A stretch of DNA of 64,000 nucleotides, taken from the NCBI GenBank assembly GCA_905250075.1, contig CAJNOP010000326.1, positions 62,001-126,000 of the forward strand. The letters are read 5' to 3'. Each line of letters opens with the position of its first letter. Within the stretch, counting starts at the first letter, position 1. The stretch comes from Rotaria sp. Silwood1. Taxonomy: Eukaryota; Rotifera; Eurotatoria; Philodinida; Philodinidae. The notes under the pieces were generated by a model. The model saw only the letters and a list, made by a program, of their open reading frames with translations. It ran no database searches and had not been told where the DNA came from. This document shows, piece after piece, positions 21,627 through 32,208 of this stretch. A program made the translations under genes and the position numbers.

Positions 21627-23580
21627 CTAAACACGCAAAGTATAAACAGCAAAAATGACTGCTAACAGTCTACCGTGTGGAAAACATCCTTGTGGATGTA
21701 TATCATTAAAACGAACATAAGTATCGTCATTTGTTTTAATAATTGCAGTGAATTGACTGTGCGTGTTATTAAAGCCGCTAGAGAGATGGTATCTAAACAT
21801 AGAAGTTTTTAGAGAAATTTGTGAAGCTTGGATAGATTAACTTACTCATGTGGACTAATGTATAATGGATCAGGCAGTTTCACCATTAGTGGTTCATCTG
21901 TTTCAACGTTAATGATCACAAAAGGTGACGCATACTTTAAATGTTGCATATATATGGTGCGTGATGCTTGACATATATATCGCTTCCTAAGTTCATATAT
22001 TTCATATATGAACATTTAAAAAAAGTAACAGAATTCTTACTCGATGTGGGTAGTATTCGTTGTTACATCAGTAACTGGATAATGGTCGTCAACAATATAA
22101 TCGTCAGGATAGTTGTTAGGCTCGTCAGGACCAGCATTAGCATCACAAGAGACTATAGAATCATTCGTGAAGGATTCAATATAAGTCGGATATTGCTTGT
22201 TGATTTTACTAAATATATTTCGAAAATGTTGATAGTGATAAGTTTCATAATTGAAAAAGAAAAATTAAAACGAAGTTGTTATACAAGAAGAGTTTCTAAT
22301 GGTGTAACATATCGGATCTATGGAAAATATCTAATTATATAACAAAGATTTGAAGCTTCTCAAGTATTTTTACAAAAGACTAGATTTTTACAAGACTTTG
22401 ACAAATTGAACAGTTAAGTTTTTAATATGATTCCTGTGGTAATCTTCTGTATTTATAAGGTAAACATAGTTATTCATGTTCTTCCGTCGTCATAGCACAC
22501 ATTTATTTTTAGCTACCTTTTGTTTCTAGAAGTTATTGTTTTATGAACTCATACATTTTCGGTCATGAAATTACTAAAATCTGAATTTCAAGCCTTATCT
22601 TAATGACAGTCCATATTGTGCACTTTTATATATTCAAAAACTTACCGTGGTGTTATATCGACGCTTGAATGTTTACGTATTTGTTTTGGACAGGCAATAC
22701 ATGTACATTCAGAGTTAATATTAAATTCTTGTATTGGCTTCACAAAATCGAAAACAATTTTGGTCAATGTACTTTGTAAGTCATACTCCCCATCATGATT
22801 TTTCACATTCAGCATTTGTTGTCGCAAAAGCCAGTGTAGCCGAGCCATAGTCCAATCATGACTTTCAACGTATTGAAAGGTTTGACGAAGAGCAATAAAA
22901 ACATTGACAGTATTATTTTCCAATAGCCTACGCAATCCATCAGTACCGATTTTATAGGCATGATATAAAACGAATAGACCGGTGTCAACAGAACATGTTC
23001 GAGTGACAGAGAACGATTGACCTTCATAAATGCCATTTTTAATACCATATCTAGGCCAGGTCAGATTGAGACTACCAAGTATCGTAGTGAATAGTCGTTT
23101 GCTAAATGTAGATTGCTGTTTTTTAGATGAATGTAACAGGGCCGCTTTTATTTTTTTTCATTGTTCGTCAGATAGTTTTTCCATCATGTCGGCAGAAATA
23201 GTGTCGTTGGACGATGAGAGAGGTCGTTTCGATGAAAGTGCTCGAGATAATAAATTTGGACTAGTTATTGGAGAAACATAATCATTAGCATATTTTAGGT
23301 TGGGGCGCGATGACGAGAACTTCTTCGTATATTTTGTTCTGTGTCCGTTGTTTCTGGTTCACTAGGTGCAACATAAGGCACTGAAGCCTGTAAAGTATTT
23401 TGTGTAATCTATCGAGATTGCAATGGGCCATCAAAATTGCTAAATGGTGACGACGAAGAACTACGATCGAGAACGAAAACATCGTCACCGGTTAGTTCCG
23501 CTGGATTAGAAGACTTGATGGAAAATCCAAATGATTGATTAAAAGCTGAATGAGTTGATGAACTACTGAAGATTGTGTCA
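21627..23580 (-). pseudogene. Multi-exon cysteine-peptidase-like gene, decayed
   Basis: Three minus-strand exons join in phase: about 23580-22646, 21986-21846 and 21792-21627, with GTAAG donors and AG acceptors. The long exon carries an acidic/Ser-rich N-terminal part ('RRSSRHRAPT'), then 'WPRYGIKNGIYEGQSFSVT', 'RTCSVDTGLFVLYHAYK', 'ESHDWTMARLHWLLR' and a CxC..C cluster ('ECTCIACP'). The last exon gives 'NNTHSQFTAIIKTNDDTYV'. The Cys box and later His box are reminiscent of USP/OTU-like papain-fold peptidases, and similar modules occur in transposon-borne proteins; both statements are inference. Stops near 23413 and at 23158-23160 and a frameshift near 23300 break it. Its 5' side meets a telomere-like foldback within about 80 bases. 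Confidence 0.5.
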
Positions 23581-23660
23581 CTAAATATTAATAATTATTC
23601 AAATAAATTTCTCTACTTAAACAGGTAAGACATCAATATAGTAATCAAGTAAAATATTCA

Positions 23661-23855
23661 AGGAGGGTGTAGGTGTGGATGTGGGGTGTGGGGTGTGGGT
23701 GTGGGATATTGGTGAATATGGGTTAACAGAAGATAAACATCTGCATCCACACCCACACCACACCTACATCCACATCCCACAGTCACAGCCACAGCTACAC
23801 CCACACCCACACCCACACCCACACCCACACCCACACCCACCTACACCCTCATCCT
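23661..23855. repeat. Telomere-like foldback tract, large
   Basis: AGGAGGGTGTAGGTGTGG and more G-rich units, a spacer of about 45 bases, then CACACC units and an (ACACCC) run of about eight, ending ACCTACACCCTCATCCT. The outer ends mirror each other. Confidence 0.92.
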
Positions 23856-25636
23856 TATTTTCTCCCCTTCTAGATATTATTCAAACTTGAACTTCACAAT
23901 TGGCTATAGGACCATCTGTATTACTGAAGTGAAATCTATAGATTATGGTAGCTGTCCTCACATCCTCACACCCTAGTTGTATGGTGCTTTGAATCTTTTA
24001 TCTATAAACTCACTCTCAAGATTCTGTATGAACATTACGAAATGGTTTTCATGCGACGGAATTTAAAATCGTTTTCTTAAAACAATGCCAACAAACCTTG
24101 AAAGTTCGGTAAGGCATGTTTTTTTTTACAGTGTGCATGGTTTGATTGCTTCCATTAGCTTTCATCAAGATAAATGCCCTTCAGAAATATAGGCATATGT
24201 GGGCTTCAAAGTAGGCCAAATGAAAGCAAAAAGCCTCGAGATTGTTTTTTTTTCTCTTTGAATAAACATTAAAATAAAAGAAAAAAGCGAAACTCATTTT
24301 CAATCTTCATGAAATGGTTGTGGCGTAACGTGTTGAATCACATTATGATTCTAAATTTGATCTAACTTGGACAGGACAATAATTAACTTTTTGAGAAAGA
24401 TGTGTGAAAATAGTTGAAATGAGTCGATTTGAGAAAAAAAAGATTGCTGTTGTTATTGTTGTTGATCTTTAGAACTAGCGGACGAATATGGATTGAGCAA
24501 GTTAAATATAATGAATAGATTCAAATTTGATGAAATAGAGGAAGGATAATGAACAACACAAAGGGAATACAAGATAGTCTACGCATCAGAGAGATCTCTG
24601 CTATGTTATCTTTTTTCTTTGTTAGAATACGGCAAAATTGTAGTGGGATGGAACGATTGGGAGAGCTACAATAAATAAATCGCAAGACCTACCTACTCAT
24701 TGAAATGTACTGTTTAGCTCAAACAGATCAAAATAATCTGCCGATATCGTTATCATATTGAATGCTTTAGTGATAATCTGTTATGATGCAACAGTGACTA
24801 GATCTTCCTGCATTATACATACTTCCAAATCAATCTCGCCTTCGCTAAAGTATTAATTCCACAATTAAATTAATTATTGCCGTTCTAAACTTGAGCATAC
24901 GAAACAATTGATCTTGAGATAGTGCTCATGATCATAGTTTTTAATGCTTCGGTTGTAGTAAAAGTTTGCTACATAAAGAGTCCACTTTATGTTAGTGATT
25001 GATTTTAATCAATCGACAACGTGTATCATACGCTTTGTTTTCAAGGATCAAAGAGAGTATATATTATTTTTTTGCGTTATCAAATAAAAAGTGATCGTTT
25101 TGTTGAGTCAAATCCCAAAGGCAATATGGTTTTAAGGATACAGCTAATAAAACATTCCAGCAGCAGAATATCCGTTTCTCAGGCATCATTCTTTTGTCGT
25201 GCGATTGGTCTAACACATGATCGCTAGCACACAATGGCAACTCTATTGTACACACCGAAAAAAAGAATGAAATGAGTTATTTTACTTGATTACCTTTGTC
25301 TTCAGGCGTGATTGTGTTTATGTCAGTGAAAAAAAAATTTCATATATTGATCATCTTACATTGTTGCAAAAACAATGTTTCAACAAACAAACTCTACAAA
25401 AAATAAAGTATGCAAAAAGATTGTTTTCATATCAACCACTTAGATGCAAAAAAAAACGCACTGTTGTTTTACTCGAAGCTTCGCCAATTCACGTATATAT
25501 AAGGAGCAGCAACCTATACGATTTCATCCAGCCATCTTACAACACCTACCACCACACAACGTTTGTACCATCCTAGCAGGTAAGAATAAGAAGATGCATT
25601 GCAAAATTGTTTCTCGTATTTTTACATACCACAACA
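23856..25636. other. No supported gene
   Basis: About 1.8 kb without a recognisable domain. Several short plus-strand frames at 25.0-25.65 kb lack homology that I can identify. Confidence 0.45.
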
Positions 25637-25876
25637 CACTCGAAAAAAATCCCTAGAATAATAAACCCTCAAGAGTTTATGAAAGTGTAGCGCATAATAA
25701 ACCATTTTTATCGTATATGAAGATTTTCATAAACCCTCTTCAGGGTTTTTGAATCAGAATCATAAACCTTTGAAGGGTTTATGAAAATTTTCGTATACGA
25801 AAAAAATGTTTTCTTATTATACGTTGCACTTTCATAAACTCTTAAAGGTTTATTATTCTACGGATTTTTTACAGTG
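25637..25876. mobile_element. Palindromic MITE (~240 bp)
   Basis: Nearly the whole element is an inverted repeat. The left end CACTCGAAAAAAATCC and the complement of the right end (CACTGTAAAAAATCC) pair, as do 'TAGAATAATAAACC' and 'AGAGTTTATGAAAGTG' on both arms, meeting near 25745. No coding capacity. The target duplication is unclear. Confidence 0.75.
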
Positions 25877-25978
25877 CAGCACTTGGCGAAGTGCTTTGCC
25901 AAAATTACGAGCAAAGTACTAGCTGGCTATGCACTAAATTCGAATTCATGTCGAAGCATCAGTCAGGCAAACAGCCGG

Positions 25979-26448
25979 TAGGGATGTGCCAATACCAATA
26001 CCATATGGTATTGATAATATTGATATTGGTATTGGTTAGTATTGGTATTGATGGTACTGGTCGTTGCCTTTACTTCTAAAAGTCGAATTCGAAAATTTTC
26101 AACAGCTAATTACAGATTCAGATTCCTCGGTCGTAAAAGTCTCTAATGAAACTATAAAAAATCGTTATTTTCTCAAAATAGCCTATTCACAAGCAGAAAA
26201 TCAAAAATTTATAATATGTTTCTCAAAAATTTTTACTTCGGTTTTTTGCCTGAAGGATACGCTATTTTGAGGAAGTATCGATTTGTTATAGTTTCATCAG
26301 AGACTTTTACTATCGAGGAATCTGAATCCGTCATTAGCTGTTGAAAATCTTCGAATTCGATTTTTGGAAGTAAAGGCAACTACGAGTACCCTCAGTACCA
26401 ATACTGCCCAATACCCATCAATTCCATATTCGTATTGTTACATCCCTA
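25979..26448. mobile_element. hAT-like MITE with ~200 bp inverted arms
   Basis: TIR TAGGGATGT at left and ACATCCCTA at right, flanked by ACAGCCGG and ACAGCCGA, an 8-base target duplication with one mismatch. The arms contain TTGCCTTTACTTC, 'TTTTCAACAGCTAAT' and 'AGATTCAGATTCCTCG' in mirror order, with a centre near 26215. Eight-base duplications and this terminus type point to the hAT superfamily. Confidence 0.85.
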
Positions 26449-27149
26449 ACAGCCGATTCAGGAGTATTGTAGTGATTTCATGGAAGCAGTATTCCAGTAT
26501 GGATTTCTCCGGATTTTTTTCGACGACTTCCGACCAACTTCCTGTTCATTCCCATAGGAAACGATTGGAAATGGTGAACAAATCCGCAGATATCCTCTCC
26601 GAAATATTGCTTTCACTTCCGTCGGTTTTTCTGGCCGGTTTCGATGGGAAAAACGCGGAACCGGTGGGAATTTACAGGAAAAGCCTTCACTTCCTACGGA
26701 TTCTGGGCGAATCCATAGGCCGGAGTCCTCAAACTGAGAATTCGAAAGGACCAAATTCTACTATTGAGGATTGCCTCATTCCTAGCATTCAACAATATCT
26801 GAATGGAAAAAAACGAAACTCAAGGTGAAGGGTACTCAGTACTGAATTTTCATCTCTCAAAAACTTGCCCTTTATTTTCCACATCTGTTGAAAATAGTAA
26901 GGGTAGCCTCTTCATCCTCATTAAGAATGATATTTCCCTATAGTGCATATAAGAACTTTCAATTCTTCAGTGCCACTGCACATGAAAGGCTCGGTGTTGC
27001 TCGTTGAATTGCTGTCACAGTTGGTGTATGTCAGCATGAATATACTTTTCGCCTACCCATCTGCAACAATGTTTACACCCAAATCATATCTCCAAGTGTT
27101 GCTATATTATTTGAAAAACGTTTACTTTCAAGGTTTCTTACATCTAAAT
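26449..27149. other. No confident gene
   Basis: A 154-codon plus-strand frame at 26364-26828 starts inside the MITE and shows repetitive TTCCGG-like composition rather than a domain. It is not called. Confidence 0.45.
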
Positions 27150-27448
27150 TAGGGGTGTCAGTTTCGGGTTCCGTTCCTAGGAGCCCGGAGCTCTGACGTG
27201 TTCTCAGTTTTAGGATCCCAGTCTTCTTAGCATCAGAGAATTGGAATCAGAGCGGGTTCATCGTTCCTAGGAACCCAGAATCCGTGCGGATTCTCCGTTC
27301 TTAGGAACCCGTAGTGACGTGTTCTAAAATGCAAGATAAACCATGCTCAGTCATAGGCGTGCCTTAAAATTCATAACAATGATTTTTCGGCGGGTTCCGG
27401 GTTCCTTGGAAGCGGAACCCTAAGGAGCGAGGAATTCTGCCACCCCTA
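27150..27448. mobile_element. hAT-like MITE, GC-rich interior
   Basis: TAGGGGTGTCAG at left and CTGCCACCCCTA at right, flanked by ATCTAAAT and ATCGAAAT (8 bases, one mismatch). The interior is built from GGGTTCC/GGAACCC words on both strands and is far richer in G+C than its surroundings. Confidence 0.85.
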
Positions 27449-27619
27449 ATCGAAATGTTTCTAAAAATTTTTGTGCTTATGTGATGTGCTGAGTTTAACA
27501 GGCTTTCTAGAACCACACACTGTTAATGCAAAATCATTTCATTTGTTATCTGTTTTAGTTTTCAATACATAATTCGGAATTTGACAACCTATTAGCAAAC
27601 GAAAGCAGCAGCAATAAGT

Positions 27620-28848
27620 ATGAAGGTTTTCATTGTCCTGTGTTGCTTCTTCATAGCCGCTTATGGTGCATCGAATGTCGATGATGACTCGTGGAAAGCA
27701 TTCAAACAGAACCATAAAAAAAAGTACTTATCGGCCGACGACGAAGTTCGCCAGTAAGAATAACATCATAATTTCCTATATTGTGTATAGAAATTATCTG
27801 TTCCGTTATCAATAGTCGAGCGATCTGGAAAGCTAACGTTACTAAGATCGAACAGCACAATCTTGAAGCTGACTCTAACCCGGACAAGCCCACATACAAG
27901 ATGGCAGTCAATCAATTCACTGATATGGTCTGTTATCTATATTGTTTGACTAGTCATTCAATTTGCGTTTGCTTTATTATTATTTTTTGACAGACCTATG
28001 AAGAATTCAAGAAAGCATCGCTAGGTGCGACGCCGCCTGTTGAGACGGCTGCTATACGAAACGGCGATCAATCGTTCTCCCGTCGTCTGTCCCGTCAAAC
28101 CCCGTCAGCCACCATGGGTAAGTACAAGTCGATCACAGTTTTCTCAATACATTTCTTCTATACGTCCCTGTAGATTTGCGTCAAAATGGGGAAGTGAATG
28201 CCGTTCGAAATCAAGGACAATGTGGTAGTTGTTGGACTTTTTCAGTCACTGCTTCGGCGGAATCTTGTTATTATAGAAAGTACAAGAAACCAGTAGATCT
28301 TTCCGAACAGCAGCTGTTAGACTGTGTATACTCAAGAGATGGCTGTAACGGTGGTTGGATGCCCACCGCTTTTGATTGGATTAAAAATAACGGAGGCCAA
28401 ACTTTAGAATATCTCTATCCATACAAGGGTCTATGGAGTGGTTCATGTAAGAAATCTTCTTCGTATCTTTATGCTACGGGATGGGTGGGTTTCTATTTTG
28501 ATATTGGAAGAGCAAACTAATCTCTTAATTCTCACATTGTAGGTTCAAATTCCGAACGATATAAATTCAATCAAGAATGCCCTTGCCAAGTATGGCGTTC
28601 TTGCGATTGCTGTTGATGCGAGTGAATGGAGTCATTACGCGAGTGGTCTATTCTACGCTAGTTTCGTTGGCTCCATCAATCACTGCGTGAATTTGGTTGG
28701 TTATGGTACTGATAACGGCTACGAATATTGGATCGTCAGAAACTCTTGGGGTAATACGTGGGGTGAAAATGGTTACATAAGACTTTACATCGGCGCGGAT
28801 CTTAATAACGGCTACTATACACAATATACGTATGCCGTAACATGCTAA
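27620..28848 (+). CDS. Cathepsin L-like cysteine protease (papain C1A)
   Basis: Five exons joined in phase: 27620-27753, 27816-27927, 27994-28117, 28174-28484 and 28543-28848; about 328 residues. A signal peptide ('MKVFIVLCCFFIAAYGA') is followed by an I29 pro-domain with the ERFNIN-like 'RAIWKANVTKIEQHN' and 'NQFTDMTYEEF'. The mature enzyme has 'GQCGSCWTFS' (catalytic Cys and the oxyanion Gln), 'GCNGGW', 'INHCVNLVGYG' (catalytic His) and 'IVRNSWGNTWGENGYI' (catalytic Asn). All active-site residues are present. It is expected to act as a lysosomal or secreted digestive endopeptidase. Introns are 52-66 bases with GT-AG ends, typical of compact rotifer genes. The exon 4 donor (GTGGGT at 28485) is chosen because it restores the frame into 'VQIPNDINS'. 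Confidence 0.92.
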
Positions 28849-29460
28849 AAGAACCAAGTTCCAAATCCAGCTACCCCGAAATTCCGCCACAGTATTTTTG
28901 ACATCAATTTTTGATTGCCTTTTATTTACTATAAAGCCTCGACATTCTCTTCCAATTTGGTTCCCAGAATTACCGTCTCTTCCGCTATTTGCGAAAACTT
29001 TCCGCGTTTTTTCTTTTTTTTCCTCGGTTTTTTGTCTTCGCTCTTTTGATATAAACAAAAACTTGTTCTGGTGCTGAAAATTCGATACCGAAACAAAATG
29101 AATAATTGATTGAAATAAGTTTTTCATATTTATGATAGATATTTACTCAAAAGTACACACATATAAGACGAAAGCAACATAAAAACGGATATGGCTTGAT
29201 CAAATTCATCCGTATTATCAAACATTTATATTAGTAAAAATCATTCATGACATGTACCATGTTCAATCATTAGATATCTATAACAGGGTGAGAATGAGTA
29301 CAGCTACCATAATCTAGATTTCGTCTCAACTACGAGACTCATCAGATGGCAAGTAGTCTAATGGATTTAATTTTTCAAGAAAATCCAAAAGACTTAATTC
29401 ATTTTCTATTGAATTATCCAAAACCAAACAATAGGTTTCGAACCATCCAATGGTGAATTT
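28849..29460. other. Intergenic
   Basis: 3' flank of the cathepsin gene; no gene seen on either strand. Confidence 0.5.
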
Positions 29461-29785
29461 GGGTGTGAGTGTGAGTGTGGGTGAGTGTGGGGTGTGGGAT
29501 GTGGGTGTGGGTGAGGGTGTGTGGTGGGTGTGGGTGATGTGGGTGTGGGTGTAGGTGCGTGGGTGTGGGTGTGGGTGTGAGTGTCGGTGTGGTTCTAGGG
29601 TGTTGGTGTCCGCGCTCTTTTCATTTGTATCTACGCCCGCAGTCACACCCCCCCCCCCCGCCTCCACACCCACTCAACTACACCTATCCACACCCACAAC
29701 CACCCCCACCCCCACCCATAGTCACAGTCACAGTCACAGCCACTGCAACATCCACCCACACTCACACACCCATATCCACACCCTC
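29461..29785. repeat. Telomere-like foldback tract, largest in the window
   Basis: About 125 bases of GGGTGTGNGTG units, then a 55-base spacer, a C12 homopolymer, and about 130 bases of CACCCACA and CACAGTCACAG units ending CACACCCTCG. Polarity is G-rich first. Confidence 0.93.
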
Positions 29786-29787
29786 GT

Positions 29788-30427
29788 TCATTTAATCATT
29801 TTCCTAATCTGATTAATTTACCGTCAAATCAATATATTCAATATACATTCAAAGATTTCAAAGATAATAAAATTATTTCTTGTGTTGATTATTTCCAAAA
29901 AAGACAATGTAGTTACTGTCATTTTTATTCATATCCATATAGAATGAAGTATTATGATAATATTAAAAATAATTTTCCAGGTGGATTATTTAAATGTGTT
30001 CATAAAGTATCATTATATGATGAACATCCATTTGAACATGAATTTTTTCTTCAAATTGCTTAATCATTTCCATTTATGAAATAAGTAACTGTAATTAATG
30101 ATAAACCACAAAAGAATAAATTATATAGAAAATCAAAGAAGATCGACAAGGAAAATTTCAATTATCAAACATCCTCATCTTATTCAACTTGATCTTGTTA
30201 AAGCTTATGATGAGTATGTCGAACAATTTCTAGTTGATACGAAAATATGTTTGTTGAATAATGTTACTCTTTTTGTCAATTATGAAGCATTGAAGAAGGT
30301 TACATCAAATTTCACAAGACATGCAACGCGAATCAATTGTGCAAAACTGTGTTGTTTATGTCTACGTAGTGAATATAAAATGACTAAATGTATAGAAGAC
30401 TATTTTTCTGAGACAAAAATATCTTGA
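29788..30427 (+). pseudogene. F-box-like/LRR-like rotifer family fragment
   Basis: An open frame begins right at the end of the foldback and reads 'FPNLINLPSNQYIQYTFKD', 'YSYPYRMKYYDNIKNNFPGG', 'LFKCVHKVSLYDEHPFEHEF', then stops at 30061. After more stops and a shift, the same protein resumes with 'HPHLIQLDLVKAYDEYVEQF' and 'KKVTSNFTRHATRINCAKL'. From memory, this resembles the C-terminal region of a large bdelloid family annotated as F-box proteins; I cannot confirm that here. The N-terminal F-box part is missing, cut at the telomere-like tract. Confidence 0.5.
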
Positions 30428-32208
30428 TTAGTGTAAAGAATTATTAAAATGAAACACGAAAGAAAGCAAGTTGATCTACATAGATTAAAGACATTATAAT
30501 AGAAGAAAAAGAAAGAAGGAGAATACTAGTAGTTTCAAATAGATATTAGCGGGCACATATTGTCATTCAGTTAAAAATCAAATCATAGATATTGAATGCT
30601 GATGTGTATTGAAAGATAAACAATACTTTTGAACGTCATCATTGACACAATTTTGGTTAACCCCTCGGCCTCTTTTTTTAAATCCTCTTTTGGTTATTAC
30701 CCGATGTTGATGAATCAAGGCGTTTTAAACAATAGGCTTGATGAAATGATGGAAAATTTTCCTTGCATACACACTATGAGAAATAGAAAAGCGTGAATTC
30801 CAATCCAAAAATGGTTTTAATATTCTTTTCGACTTTGTATTTGATGAGATTACCAGAAATCGATATTATGCACAGTTGAGTTTAAGGGTGGGTGTGACCC
30901 TTTCATCTCAATACGTTGAGACTGCATTCAAACAAGTATTTCGTGAGCTTCCGTTCTGAAGATCATCGTAACACAAAACGGCAAGTTTTAAGCGTATTTG
31001 TGACTATTTCACCAGCATTAATGATCTGGAGTAAACAATAGAAACCAAATCGTCTAAATCGCCGTTGTTCAGAACTTTCTGTAGATGAGCGAAAACTCAT
31101 ATTCAAGATTCAAAATCATGTAGATTATCTGGCAACACTGATCTCTCTGGCAAAGTTTAAATGATTTTCTAGCAACTCACTGTTCTAAAGATCATCGCGA
31201 CAAAAAGTGCAACTTTTGTTACTGTAAAATCTTCGCAGAGTGTGTACGTGAACGGTTACATATATGCTGTCCTTCGCATCGCATTAATGAAAAGTTCATA
31301 TAATGAATACTTTAGCGTTTATTTATGGCATAAGTAAACGAAGTTACTAAGTACACACTTTTGCTGTTAATAAATTAGTCATTGGTTAAAAATATATTCT
31401 CATGAAACATAGAATTTTATAATAATCTGAAGTGATTAAGAAGATAAAAGAAAAGGACACGAAAATCATCAGTGTTTTGTTGATGATCTAATGAAGTCAT
31501 TTTTTTTATTTTGTTTGGGACTTTTTCAGTATTGACCTATACATTCAGAAACACATTGAAATCATGTTCTATGAAAATTATCGTATTTCATCATGCGAAT
31601 TCGGCTTGCCAAGTGAAAGAATTTCTTATTTGCGGTTCAGTAAAAATTTCACATTCTAAGTATATCCTTTTATAACGAGAAGTAGGAGAATTACACTTTA
31701 AATTCCTTTTAACATGAAAATTCGTCAATATGACAGATCGAATGAGTTTCTAGCAACGCCTACTTTTATTCTGTCATTACTAAATAGGAGAAAAATGCGC
31801 TACTTCTGTTTTCTACTTTCTTCGAATAATTTCTTCATTCTTACATGTTTGTTAATGACACTACATCATTATGTTGCAGATTTATATTCTAGAAGCAATG
31901 AGTGCTCGATCTACTTCTCATAAAGTTTACATCGCATAGGCGGTTTGCTACTAACACCTAATTAGAAATTATTTTGTCAACCACAGTTCACAAATAACCG
32001 GAGCTTTCTCATTAATTACATAAATTACTTGCGTTCGTTTCATTGACGTTAACAACTGACACAGGTAAAAACAGGTGAGAGAAAAAAATAACAGAACCTC
32101 GCAAGAGATACTCTTTGTTGCTGCTGTCAGGAAGATTTTCATTTTTAATCTAGAAGTTATTCTTACAAAGCCGGCTTTTTCATTCGCTTAATAAGAATTT
32201 GATCGTAT
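30428..32208. other. No supported gene
   Basis: 1.8 kb without a recognisable coding domain. There is a short G-rich word AGGGTGGGTGTGACCC at about 30885-30900. Two loosely related blocks (near 30955 and 31180) share 'AAGATCATCG'. Confidence 0.45.

Noticed and set aside
23658..23890. Frames of VGVGVG and HPHPHP repeats (also at 29326-29812)
   Set aside because: They are translations of TGTGGG-type tracts on either strand, not genes.
26364..26828. 154-codon plus-strand frame
   Set aside because: It begins inside a MITE, has repetitive composition, a competing antisense frame and no domain.
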